From Hymenobacter citatus (GTDB lineage: Bacteria; Bacteroidota; Bacteroidia; Cytophagales; Hymenobacteraceae), in assembly GCF_014333615.1 (NCBI RefSeq), contig NZ_JACSCY010000002.1, positions 62,001-126,000 of the forward strand: a DNA stretch of 64,000 nucleotides, read 5' to 3'. Positions 43,619 to 50,617 of this stretch are shown here, piece after piece; within the stretch, counting starts at the first letter, position 1; the number at the start of each line of letters is the position of its first letter. The notes beneath the pieces were generated by a model. That model searched no databases and was not told the DNA's origin. It worked only from the letters and a program-made list of their open reading frames with translations. A program made the position numbers and the translations under genes.

Positions 43619-43633
43619 GCTCAAACTTTGAGC
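43619..43633. promoter_or_regulatory. Probable operator of the XRE-S24 regulator
   Basis: Perfect palindrome GCTCAAACTTTGAGC, ending 18 bases before the regulator ATG. A matching half site GCTCAAA occurs at 43535-43541. A short palindrome in the divergent gap next to an XRE gene is the typical layout for autoregulation and control of the facing operon. Binding is inferred. Confidence 0.6.
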
Positions 43634-43651
43634 ATAAATATTTTTTCGAGT

Positions 43652-44428
43652 ATGACGTACATCGGAAAGAACATCCGCAAAATAAGAACTGTTAAGAAGC
43701 TGAGTCAGGCGGCTTTTGCTGATCTGTTTGGGTTGGCAAGGCCTAGTGTAGGGGCGTATGAGGAAGGCCGCTCGGAGCCCAAAATGGAGACGCTGATTCA
43801 AATTGCTCAACATTTTGGCTTATCGGTAGACTTGCTACTAACGAAAGAGCTAACCGTAAATGAGCTCTATAATTTCGATATTTTTCAGGAGGCGCTGAAG
43901 GATGCTACCCCCGAAGAAACGGCTTCCGAAGCCGACCGCCAGGCTCTGCTGACACCGTTGGTGCCCGCCCGGCGCCTACTGGAGTATATTGTAAACTACC
44001 ACGATAAGAGCTTTATCGACGGGTTGCAGCCGCTCACGTTTCCGCATACGCTGGGGCCCGTCACGCGGGCTTTCGAAATCAGCGGGGCCGACATGCAGCC
44101 TACCCTGCGCCACCAGGACGTGGTGCTGTGCTGCCGCGTGGACAAGGCTGTGCCGGTGCTGCACGTAGGCCGGCTCTACGCTTTCGTGACTCAGAGCCGG
44201 CTGCTGGTGCGCCGCTTGGCCGAGCGCCTGCCCGACGACGTGCTCAAACTACGAGCCGACAACCGCGACTACCCCACGCAGGATTTTGCGCTCAGTCAGG
44301 CGCTGGAAATCTGGGAGATTAAAGCACAGTTTACCACCCATTTGCACACGCCTACCCTACTGGAAGACCGGGTGCAGGTGTTGGAGCGCCAGGTGGAAGA
44401 ATTGCTGACCCGCATTGGAGGAGCATAA
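43652..44428 (+). CDS. XRE-type regulator with a catalytically dead S24 domain
   Basis: 258 residues from the ATG at 43652 (MTYIGKNIRKIRTVKKLSQA). An XRE helix-turn-helix spans residues 5-62 (LSQAAFADLFGLARPSVGAY). Residues about 140-225 have the LexA/S24 fold (FEISGADMQPTLRHQDVVL; LYAFVTQSRLLVRRLAERL). The catalytic Ser of SGxSM is Asp147 (SGADM), and the Lys of VxVKRL is Arg187 (LLVRRL), so self-cleavage is not expected. A C-terminal coiled coil (LLEDRVQVLERQVEELLTRI) may aid dimerisation. It faces the PspA/flotillin operon and probably controls it. Confidence 0.9.
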   Translation: MTYIGKNIRKIRTVKKLSQAAFADLFGLARPSVGAYEEGRSEPKMETLIQIAQHFGLSVDLLLTKELTVNELYNFDIFQEALKDATPEETASEADRQALLTPLVPARRLLEYIVNYHDKSFIDGLQPLTFPHTLGPVTRAFEISGADMQPTLRHQDVVLCCRVDKAVPVLHVGRLYAFVTQSRLLVRRLAERLPDDVLKLRADNRDYPTQDFALSQALEIWEIKAQFTTHLHTPTLLEDRVQVLERQVEELLTRIGGA

Positions 44429-44456
44429 CGTTCCTCGCACAGAATCAAGGAAAATG

Positions 44457-44510
44457 AAAACGGGGGAGAAAAGGGGTTCTACCAACGAACTCCTTTTCTC
44501 CCCCGTTTTT
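44457..44510. terminator. Strong bidirectional terminator
   Basis: AAAACGGGGGAGAAAAGG stem with its complement CCTTTTCTCCCCCGTTTTT, small loop, A and T runs on both sides. It separates the convergent regulator and TerC genes. Confidence 0.9.
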
Positions 44511-44527
44511 GCGCCGTACGAAACCAG

Positions 44528-45316
44528 CTACTCCGCGTTCTGCGCCTGCTTTTGGTGATGAGGAAAGCCAAACAGCCAGGACGTGAGAATAGGCACCAAG
44601 AAAATAGCAACTGTTAGAACGGTGAGGCCTACCTCGGCGGCGGTGCTAGCCAGGAACTCGCTCACGGGGTGCTGAGGCAGGAAGTGCTCAAACAAAGAGA
44701 GCAGCAGCTTCAGGCCCAGAAGAACGATAATAAGAAATGCGGCCGTTTCGAGGAAAGGATATTTGCCCATGAGCACCACAAATGACTGCGCCACCAGCCG
44801 CATGGCTAGGATGCCGATGAACACACCGGCGCAGATCAAAATCAGATTGTTGGTGAAGGCCACGACAGCAAACACGTTGTCAATGGAAAAGGCTAAGTCC
44901 ATGAGCTCGATGAGGGCTACCGTGGCCCAAAAACCGCCCAGCAAACGCTTGGTATTGCGGTAGATCCAGCTCTTGTCCTTTTCTACGATTTCGGCCTCGT
45001 TCTCTTCGGCGGTGGGTCTCTTGCGGAAATGGTCGTAGGCGAGGTACAGCAGGTAGAGGCCACCGATGGGCTTCAGAAACCAGAACTGGATCAGGAACGA
45101 GGCAAAAACAATACACAGCGCCCGGAACACGTAGGCGCCAAAAATGCCGTAGCGCAGGGCCTTCACACGCTGGTCGCGCGGCAGGTCGCTGACCATGGTA
45201 GCCAGCACGGCAGCATTATCAATGGACAATAAGCTCTCGATAATCACCAAGTTACCTACGATGGCCAGCGAGGGTAGGGGATGTGCGAGGATGTCTTGCA
45301 GGTGCGGGAGAAACAT
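44528..45316 (-). CDS. TerC-family membrane protein
   Basis: 262 residues, about seven transmembrane helices. The two TerC signatures are present: IIESLLSIDNAAVLATMVSD near residue 26 and LIELMDLAFSIDNVFAVVAF near 136, whose acidic residues bind metal in the family. Linked to tellurite resistance and, in other bacteria, to manganese export. It is adjacent to the PspA/flotillin locus, in line with the known link of Ter-type genes to membrane stress; no other ter genes are seen. Confidence 0.9.
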   Translation of the reverse strand: MFLPHLQDILAHPLPSLAIVGNLVIIESLLSIDNAAVLATMVSDLPRDQRVKALRYGIFGAYVFRALCIVFASFLIQFWFLKPIGGLYLLYLAYDHFRKRPTAEENEAEIVEKDKSWIYRNTKRLLGGFWATVALIELMDLAFSIDNVFAVVAFTNNLILICAGVFIGILAMRLVAQSFVVLMGKYPFLETAAFLIIVLLGLKLLLSLFEHFLPQHPVSEFLASTAAEVGLTVLTVAIFLVPILTSWLFGFPHHQKQAQNAE

Positions 45317-45364
45317 AGGGGAGAAACAGTGCGAAGCGCCAAGGTAAGGAAGCTGGCGGAATGG

Positions 45365-46294
45365 TTAGAGGGTAGCGTGCGTGGCGGCCAGCTCGCGTAA
45401 TAACGCACGCAAGGCGGTAGGCGTGTGCAGTTGCCGGGCTACCTGGGCCAGATAGTCTGCTTCGGTGCGCAGCTGGCGCTTGAGCTGGCGCAGGCCGGCC
45501 TCCTGCTTTTTGGGGGTACTGCCCAGAAAGCTCCACGGGCCAAATTTTACTTCGTTGAGCTGCTGGCGCAGGTCGTGGAGCTGGCGGCGCAGGGCCTCGG
45601 TGTAGCGGATGAGCAGGGAGTCGTCGGTGGGTTCGGTTTCGTCTTCGGCCAGCAGGTGTAGCAGGGTGTAGAGGTCGTGGGCCTCGTAGGCTTGTGTGAT
45701 GCGCTGCATACGGGTGGTTTTTTCGGCGGCCCGCACCGGGTCGCGCTCCAGGTCGGGGTGGTTGGCGCGGGCTAGGCGGCGGTACACGGTTTTGGCATTC
45801 ACCAGCAGGCTTTGCTGGTCTTGCTCTGCTTGCAAGGCCTCGGCGGCAGCGGCGCGCTCGGCTTTGGTCTGCCGCCGCCGGGGGCGCTCGGGTTCGGCGG
45901 CTGGCGTGGCAGCCTCCACCGTTTCGGGCTGCTGGAGAGGGGCGTATTTCAGCAAAATATCCAGGGCCTCTACCCCGAAGCGCTCCTGCAAATCCTGAGC
46001 ATTGGCTACTAGCAGCTCCGCAATTTGGCGCTCCTCGTCGCGGCTGAATGCGTTCCACAGCAGGGCGTCTTCCAACGGGGCAAACAACGCCTGACGGGCC
46101 GTCACCACGGCGTCGGCCAGCGGGCCTACCTGCTGCCAGTAGCGCCGCCGGGCTTCTGCTTGCGTCGTTTCAGCCCGGCGCAGCTGCTCGCGCAGGTTTT
46201 CTACCTCCACCAACGCCCGCTGAAAAGCTTGCTGGGTGAACATATTGGCCGTGAACGGACCACTGGAAGGCGTAAAAGAAAGCGGAGCCGACAT
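45365..46294 (-). CDS. J-domain-like protein with coiled coils
   Basis: 309 residues. The central part (about 160-215: NAKTVYRRLARANHPDLERD then RMQRITQAYEAHDLYTLLHL) has the J-domain helix II, HPD loop and helix III. Helices before (VEVENLREQLRRAETTQAEA) and after (ALRRQLHDLRQQLNEVKFGP) are coiled-coil-like. A basic Glu/Ala/Arg linker (RPRRRQTKAERAAAAE) precedes the J domain. It may recruit DnaK to a specific client. No zinc-finger or C-terminal DnaJ domain. The GTP/ATP role is none; function inferred from the HPD loop only. Confidence 0.75.
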   Translation of the reverse strand: MSAPLSFTPSSGPFTANMFTQQAFQRALVEVENLREQLRRAETTQAEARRRYWQQVGPLADAVVTARQALFAPLEDALLWNAFSRDEERQIAELLVANAQDLQERFGVEALDILLKYAPLQQPETVEAATPAAEPERPRRRQTKAERAAAAEALQAEQDQQSLLVNAKTVYRRLARANHPDLERDPVRAAEKTTRMQRITQAYEAHDLYTLLHLLAEDETEPTDDSLLIRYTEALRRQLHDLRQQLNEVKFGPWSFLGSTPKKQEAGLRQLKRQLRTEADYLAQVARQLHTPTALRALLRELAATHATL

Positions 46295-46396
46295 GCGCGG
46301 GTACTAAATCAATAAATTCAACGAGACTACCCTATAAAGCCGTAACCCGGCCGGATGGTTCGGGGAAATACGGAGGAATAGGGTCTTTGCACGTTT

Positions 46397-46496
46397 ACCC
46401 CACCCCCGGCCCTTCCCCTCCGGGAGAGGGGTGCTAGACGACACCAGAACGATTCGTCAGAACGCACCCCGGAGGGGAGGGGCTGGGGGTGGGGTC
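46397..46496. repeat. CCCCTCCGGGAGAGGGG-type element, complete hairpin
   Basis: Left arm ACCCCACCCCCGGCCCTTCC then CCTCCGGGAGAGGGG; right arm CACCCCGGAGGGGAGGGGC then TGGGGGTGGGGT, 30-base centre. It lies between the J-domain gene and the deacetylase gene. Confidence 0.85.
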
Positions 46497-46511
46497 ACGG
46501 GGTAGGCCTTC

Positions 46512-47414
46512 CTACCCCCACAGCGCGTACGCGACCCGAAAGGTGTTGCAATGCGCATCTACAATGTCAGCGAGGCGCTCGGAGTAGCCGCCGCCCATGC
46601 TCACGGCCACGGGTAGGCCGCGCTGCCGGCACAGGCCCAGCACCAGCTCGTCGCGGCGTTGGCAGCCGGCTTTAGTGAGGGCCAACTTGCCTAGCTTGTC
46701 GGTGGACAGTACGTCTACGCCAGCCTGGTAGAACACGAAGTCCGGCTGCACCTCGCTAAGCAAGTGGGGTAGGGTTTGGCTGAGCAAGTCGAGGTAGGCG
46801 GCATCGGTGGTGCCCAAGGGTAGGGGAAGGTCCAGATCCGACTGCTCTTTGCGCAATGGATAGTTGGCCCCGGCGTGCATGGAAAAGGTAAATACGCGCG
46901 GCTCGTGCTGAAAAATGCTGGCCGTGCCGTCGCCCTGGTGCACGTCCAGATCTACTATCAGCACCTGCCGGGCCAGCTGATGATGCAGCAGGTAGGCGGC
47001 GGCAATGGCCTGGTCGTTGAGCACGCAGAAACCCTCGCCCCGGTCGGCAAACGCGTGGTGGGTGCCGCCGGCCAGGTTCAGGGCCACACCCTCGCGCAGC
47101 GCGTGCCGCGCCGATTGCAACGTGCCCGCCGAGCTACTAAGCGAGCGAAGCACCAGCTGCGGCGTTTGGGGTAGGCCCAGCCGCCGCACTTCCGCAGGCG
47201 ATAGTTGCTGGTCGCGCACTTTGGCCCAATACTCTGGTGTGTGCACGCGCAGCACGTCTTCCTCAGCGCACAGGCCGGGGTCGTAAAAATCGTCGGGCGG
47301 CGCAATGCCCTGCCACAGCAGCTGCTCCCGAATGAGGGCGTACTTGGCAATGGGAAAGCGGTGGGTAGGGGGTAGGGCAAGCGTGTAGCGGTCGAAGGTA
47401 GCAAGGCGGGGCAT
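46512..47414 (-). CDS. Histone-deacetylase-family zinc hydrolase
   Basis: 300 residues. HDAC/AcuC motifs: GGTHHAFADRGEGFCVLND with the catalytic His pair, VLIVDLDVHQGDGTA with zinc-binding Asp and His, FYQAGVDVL with the second zinc Asp, and MGGGYS. Bacterial members deacetylate acetyl-lysine proteins, acetylpolyamines or small amides; the substrate here is not evident. The start MPRLATFDRYTLALPPTHRF is a typical class-IV-like N terminus. Confidence 0.92.
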   Translation of the reverse strand: MPRLATFDRYTLALPPTHRFPIAKYALIREQLLWQGIAPPDDFYDPGLCAEEDVLRVHTPEYWAKVRDQQLSPAEVRRLGLPQTPQLVLRSLSSSAGTLQSARHALREGVALNLAGGTHHAFADRGEGFCVLNDQAIAAAYLLHHQLARQVLIVDLDVHQGDGTASIFQHEPRVFTFSMHAGANYPLRKEQSDLDLPLPLGTTDAAYLDLLSQTLPHLLSEVQPDFVFYQAGVDVLSTDKLGKLALTKAGCQRRDELVLGLCRQRGLPVAVSMGGGYSERLADIVDAHCNTFRVAYALWG

Positions 47415-47518
47415 GGCTCCCTACAGACGTAGCCGGGCACAGCGGTGTTTCGTTGGACTGGCTGCTGCGGGCGGGATAGAGACACACTGTATTGGGTCTC
47501 GTTGTTGTAGCGGCTTCT

Positions 47519-47611
47519 TGCACGATGTAGAGACGCGTATTCGCGTCTCATCGTCCTTGCCGCACGTAGTTCAACGACAAGACGCGAATACGCGTCTCTA
47601 CATCGTGCAAG
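47519..47611. repeat. GTAGAGACGC-type long hairpin repeat
   Basis: Left arm TGCACGATGTAGAGACGCGT then ATTCGCGTCTCATCG; right arm GACAAGACGCGAATACGCGT then CTCTACATCGTGCA. A relative is at 50618. It marks the left edge of the rsr leader region. Confidence 0.88.
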
Positions 47612-47744
47612 AAATTACTGCATTTAATAAAGCGTAGTAATAATAATTAGCAGGGTTAACAATTATTATGAATAATAAAGGCCGTAAGCAGTAATTTTTT
47701 CCTCTTGAAAAATAATTTCAAAAATTTATTGACAACTATTTGCT

Positions 47745-47770
47745 GAATCAAAAAACTCCTTTCATATTTG
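47745..47770 (+). promoter_or_regulatory. Possible Bacteroidota-type promoter
   Basis: TTTG near 47750, about 20 bases, then CATATTTG, close to the TAnnTTTG -7 element with one mismatch. It stands 20 bases before the first small ORF of the rsr leader region. Confidence 0.4.
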
Positions 47771-47791
47771 TGTCATCAAAAGCAAAACACC

Positions 47792-47872
47792 ATGCTACTC
47801 AGCCATAATATCATCAGCAAGCAATTCGATATGGAGCCAGCGCTCCATACCCGGTTCGGCCCTGCTCAGTAG
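47792..47872 (+). CDS. Possible leader peptide, 26 residues
   Basis: ATG to TAG frame reading MLLSHNIISKQFDMEPALHT then RFGPAQ. It is followed at once by a TTTCAG/CTGAAA hairpin and a stronger AACCCGAAC/GTTCGGGTT hairpin. The promoter-small ORF-hairpin order resembles an attenuator leader, but no run of regulatory codons is obvious. Unknown; could be chance. Confidence 0.35.
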   Translation: MLLSHNIISKQFDMEPALHTRFGPAQ

Positions 47873-47899
47873 TTTCAGACTTTTTCCTGAAACCTCTGC

Positions 47900-47927
47900 A
47901 ACCCGAACCTAACCAGTTCGGGTTATT
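47900..47927 (+). terminator. Hairpin in the rsr leader region (attenuator or terminator)
   Basis: AACCCGAAC, 7-base loop, GTTCGGGTT, then ATTT. The upstream CCCGGTTCGG inside the small ORF could pair with part of the stem, an alternative structure. Confidence 0.5.
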
Positions 47928-47948
47928 TGCTTTATATCCCCTGCGGTT

Positions 47949-48059
47949 ATGCGCTATCTACTCATTCACAGTAAGCCAGAATTCCAGAATAAGCGGTCCT
48001 TTGGACAGCGTTTGGATCGGCATGGCCGGGATTTTTCGTTGGACTATTCACGTCGGTAA
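47949..48059 (+). CDS. Possible basic small protein, 36 residues
   Basis: ATG to TAA frame reading MRYLLIHSKPEFQNKRSFGQ then RLDRHGRDFSLDYSRR. It is Arg-rich in its second half and would be cytoplasmic. It ends 22 bases before a strong intrinsic terminator, so it would be the last frame of a short transcript. No family recognised. Confidence 0.4.
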   Translation: MRYLLIHSKPEFQNKRSFGQRLDRHGRDFSLDYSRR

Positions 48060-48080
48060 ATACTACGTGACCTATTCCTG

Positions 48081-48117
48081 AAAAGGCCCGGCTCTCCAAA
48101 AGAGCCGGGCCTTTTTC
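48081..48117 (+). terminator. Strong intrinsic terminator upstream of rsr
   Basis: AAAGGCCCGGCTCT, 5-base loop, AGAGCCGGGCCTTTTTCT. Textbook stem and T run. It isolates the short leader transcript from rsr, which therefore needs its own promoter in the AT-rich 140 bases that follow. Confidence 0.92.
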
Positions 48118-48259
48118 TATAGCAGAAAAATATTTTTATTTATTCTGAACGGGAAAGGTGTATCTATTTTACGCTTAATTAACTATTAATAAACACGTAG
48201 TTTTAAATAAATTAATTGCTCTTCTTTTACTACTTATATCATTCTTACGCCCCTGTACG

Positions 48260-49789
48260 ATGCGCTTCAATTTCAACTTCCGCAAAACAGCAACCTCTAC
48301 CACAGTTAACCACGAAGGGGCGGTGGCCTATACCCTCACGCCGCAAATAGAGTTGTACGCCGCCGTGGCCACTGCGGCCCTCAGCGACCAGTTCTACGAA
48401 AAAGCTGATACACGGCTGGCCCGGCTACGGGAGCTAGTGGCCCAAAACGAACCGCTTTTTGTGGCCCAACTGGCCGTATATGCCCGTGAGCGGCTTTACC
48501 TGCGCTCGGTGCCGTTGGTGCTGGCCGTGGAGCTGGCCCGCCTGCACCGCGGCGACAACCTGGTGAGCCGCCTGATAGCCCGCGTAGTACAGCGCCCCGA
48601 CGAAATCACGGAGTTGCTGGCCTTCTATGCGCAGGCCAACGAGCGGAACGGCCGTAAACTCCTCAACCGCCTGTCCAAGCAGCTACAAAAAGGATTGGCG
48701 CTGAGCTTCAACCGCTTCGATGGCTACCAATTGGCCAAGTACGACCGCGCCGGGGTCGTGCGCCTCCGCGACGCGCTGTTTCTGGTGCACCCCACCGCCA
48801 AAGACGCCGCCCAGCAAATGCTTTTCGATCAACTTGTGCGCGGGGAGCTGCCTACCCCTTACACCTGGGAAACCGAGCTATCGGCGGTAGGGCAGCGGGA
48901 GTTTGCTACCGCCGAAGCACGCGCCGCGGCCGTGGCAGCCACGTGGCAAGAGCTGATCGGGAGCGGCAAGCTAGGTTACATGGCGCTGTTGCGTAACCTG
49001 CGCAACATTCTGGAAGCCAACGTTTCGGAAGACGCTATGGAGAAAGTGTGCGCCACGCTGGCCGACCGTTTTGCCGTGGCGCGCAGCAAGCAGCTGCCTT
49101 TCCGGTTTTTGGCCGCCTACCGTGAGGTAAGTGCCTTACCCAGCGGTAGGGTAGGGCGGGTGCTCACGGCGCTGGAAACAGCCATTGGGCACGCGGCGCA
49201 AAACCTGCGCGGCTTCGGCCCCGAAACGCGCGTGGTCGTGGCTTGCGACGTGTCGGGCTCAATGCAGCAGCCGGTGTCGGCGCGCAGCAAGGTGCTGCTC
49301 TACGACGTGGGCCTGGTGCTGGGCATGTTGCTGCAAAGCCGCTGCCAGCACGTGGTGGCGGGTATGTTCGGCAATACCTGGAAGCGGATTAGTCTGCCCC
49401 AGGGGCAGGTGCTGCGCAACGTGCAGGAGTTCTACCGCCGCGAGGGCGAGGTAGGCTACAGTACCAACGGTTACTTGGTAATCAAGGACTTGCGCCAGCG
49501 CCGGGAGGTGGTCGATAAGGTGATGATCTTCACCGACTGCCAGCTTTGGAACAGCCAAAACAACGGGGATACACTGGCCGCCGAGTGGCGGGCCTACCGC
49601 CGCGCGGTGGCCCCGCAGGCCCGCCTCTACCTCTTCGACCTAGCCGGCCACGGCACGACGCCGCTTGCAGTGCGCGAGGCGGATGGGGTAGCCCTCATTG
49701 CCGGCTGGTCCGACAAAGTGTTCGACGTGCTGGCGGCGCTGGAAAACGGTGGCTCTGCTTTGACGGAAATAGAAAAAATAACACTGTAA
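48260..49789 (+). CDS. rsr: TROVE-domain Ro60 homologue (Rsr)
   Basis: 509 residues. Residues 1-320 form the TROVE alpha-solenoid ring (VAYTLTPQIELYAAVATAAL; KLGYMALLRNLRNILEANVS), followed by a von Willebrand factor A domain from about 325. The MIDAS residues are intact: ACDVSGSMQQ (DxSxS) and MIFTDCQLWNS (Asp). Ro60 proteins bind misfolded RNAs in the ring and Y RNAs on its rim. In other bacteria Rsr tethers RNases through a Y RNA for RNA decay. Here the gene is directly followed by five Y-RNA-like units and then rtcB, all on one strand. Confidence 0.95.
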   Translation: MRFNFNFRKTATSTTVNHEGAVAYTLTPQIELYAAVATAALSDQFYEKADTRLARLRELVAQNEPLFVAQLAVYARERLYLRSVPLVLAVELARLHRGDNLVSRLIARVVQRPDEITELLAFYAQANERNGRKLLNRLSKQLQKGLALSFNRFDGYQLAKYDRAGVVRLRDALFLVHPTAKDAAQQMLFDQLVRGELPTPYTWETELSAVGQREFATAEARAAAVAATWQELIGSGKLGYMALLRNLRNILEANVSEDAMEKVCATLADRFAVARSKQLPFRFLAAYREVSALPSGRVGRVLTALETAIGHAAQNLRGFGPETRVVVACDVSGSMQQPVSARSKVLLYDVGLVLGMLLQSRCQHVVAGMFGNTWKRISLPQGQVLRNVQEFYRREGEVGYSTNGYLVIKDLRQRREVVDKVMIFTDCQLWNSQNNGDTLAAEWRAYRRAVAPQARLYLFDLAGHGTTPLAVREADGVALIAGWSDKVFDVLAALENGGSALTEIEKITL

Positions 49790-49807
49790 ATCAACCATAC
49801 GCGGCCT

Positions 49808-49841
49808 GGGGGCGGCAGACAAGCAAGCGGCTGCCGCCCCC
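49808..49841 (+). terminator. Hairpin after rsr
   Basis: Perfect 11-bp stem GGGGGCGGCAG / CTGCCGCCCCC with a 12-base loop, 18 bases after the rsr stop codon. It lacks a T run, so it may be a processing or stability element rather than a terminator. Confidence 0.6.
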
Positions 49842-49896
49842 TCCCGATTCCCATTTACTTGTATGAAACGCTAAAACAACCTCTTTCTACCCCATA

Positions 49897-50042
49897 GGCA
49901 AGGTGCCGTAGATGGGCGCTACTTCGTGGTTATTTCTTCGGCATAGTAGGGGGCAACCCCCGCAACCGCCTGCGGGTTCGATTCCCGGCTCTGCTACCCA
50001 GCGGAGTAAAGAAAAAGTCGCCCGCCGCCTGTTGCCCTTGCC
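49897..50042 (+). ncRNA. Y-RNA-like RNA, unit 1 (degenerate D arm)
   Basis: The outer stem GGCAAGG/CCTTGCC encloses the conserved GTGCCGTAG and, on the 3' side, CTGTTGC; an inner helix GGGCG/CGCCC is next, then TACTTCG. An extra GGGGG-CAA-CCCCC hairpin follows. The tRNA-like module has a T arm (CGGG-TTCGATT-CCCG) and a closed acceptor stem CTCTGCT-ACCC-AGCGGAG. The D-arm position reads TAAAGAAAAAGTC and does not fold as a D arm. The order T arm, acceptor, D-arm site is circularly permuted relative to a tRNA, as in bacterial YrlA RNAs. Confidence 0.82.
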
Positions 50043-50064
50043 GACGGGGAGAAAGAAATTACTG

Positions 50065-50201
50065 TGTTGGGTACCGTAGCGGAGCGTTACTTCGGGTCGC
50101 GGGTTCGAGTCCCGCCTACCCTACGGGGGTAGTAGCTCAGGTGGTAGAGCAGAACGGCGTTTTGCGCTGTGTCTTTCGCTTCGCGCCTTATTATCCCAAC
50201 A
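50065..50201 (+). ncRNA. Y-RNA-like RNA, unit 2
   Basis: Outer stem TGTTGGG/CCCAACA; conserved TACCGTAG; inner helix GCGGAGCG/CGCTTCGC with one G-U; then TTACTTCG. tRNA-like module: T arm GCGGG-TTCGAGT-CCCGC, acceptor stem CTACCCT/GGGGTAG closed by ACG, positions 8-9 TA, and a perfect D arm GCTC-AGGTGGTA-GAGC. There is no anticodon arm; that place is taken by the Ro-binding-type stem. The 3' internal strand (GCCTTATTAT) deviates from the GCTTGTTGC of units 3 and 4. Confidence 0.88.
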
Positions 50202-50209
50202 TTCTTCTT

Positions 50210-50348
50210 GCATCGGGTGCCGTAGGGCAGCCATACTTCGCACTCTTAATGCCCAGGTTGCGGGTTCGAATCCCGCCGGTTGGCAGCAGCCAACTGTAGC
50301 TCAACTGGCAGAGCGGGACTGGAGGCTGCGCGCTTGTTGCCCCGATGC
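50210..50348 (+). ncRNA. Y-RNA-like RNA, unit 3
   Basis: Outer stem GCATCGGG/CCCGATGC (8 bp); conserved GTGCCGTAG facing GCTTGTTGC; inner helix GCAGCC/GGCTGC; then ATACTTCG. tRNA-like module: T arm GCGGG-TTCGAAT-CCCGC, acceptor CGGTTGGC/GCCAACTG (8 bp, one G-U) with loop AGCA, and D arm GCTC-AACTGGCA-GAGC. This is the best-formed unit of the array. Confidence 0.9.
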
Positions 50349-50358
50349 TTTTATGTAT

Positions 50359-50492
50359 ATCTGACAGGTGCCGTAGCGAAGCCTTACTTCGTTTGGATCG
50401 ATGGGGTCGGGGGTTCGAGTCCCTCCTGCCGCAAGGCAATAGCTCAGGTGGTTAGAGCACATAGGGGTTTCGTGCTTGTTGCCCTGTCAGAT
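50359..50492 (+). ncRNA. Y-RNA-like RNA, unit 4
   Basis: Outer stem ATCTGACAGG/CCTGTCAGAT (10 bp); GTGCCGTAG facing GCTTGTTGC; inner helix CGAAGCC/GGTTTCG with one G-U; then TTACTTCG. T arm GGGGG-TTCGAGT-CCCTC. The acceptor stem is shortened to TGCC/GGCA with a GCAA (GNRA) tetraloop. D arm GCTC-AGGTGGTTA-GAGC is intact. Confidence 0.9.
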
Positions 50493-50498
50493 GATAAC

Positions 50499-50582
50499 AA
50501 AAGAGAAAGGTGTCGTAGATCAGCCTTCCTCCGTTCTGAAAAACTCAAGCGGCTGGTCGTTTCTTACCCTTGCTCTTTTTTA
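50499..50582 (+). ncRNA. Y-RNA-like RNA, unit 5 (stem only, no tRNA-like module)
   Basis: Outer stem AAAAGAG/CTCTTTT, then GGTGTCGTA and an inner helix GATCAGCC/GGCTGGTC with one G-U pair, closed by a loop of 25 bases (TTCCTCCGTTCTGAAAAACTC...). The unit keeps the Ro-binding-type stem but has no T arm, acceptor or D arm. It ends in TTTTTT, so the array transcript may stop here. Confidence 0.75.
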
Positions 50583-50617
50583 AAAGCTGGTTGCGTTAGC
50601 TACAGGGTGGCCGCAAT

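Noticed and set aside
45252..46058. Open frame of 268 codons overlapping the J-domain gene in another frame.
   Set aside because: Composition is Arg/Pro/Ala-rich, typical of a shadow frame in GC-rich DNA.
50098..50480. Several stretches look like tRNA genes (T-loop TTCGANT, D-arm AGCTCAGGTGGTAGAGC).
   Set aside because: The order is permuted (T arm before acceptor and D arm), there is no anticodon arm, and the acceptor strands are joined by 3-6 base loops. They are parts of Y-RNA-like units, not tRNAs.
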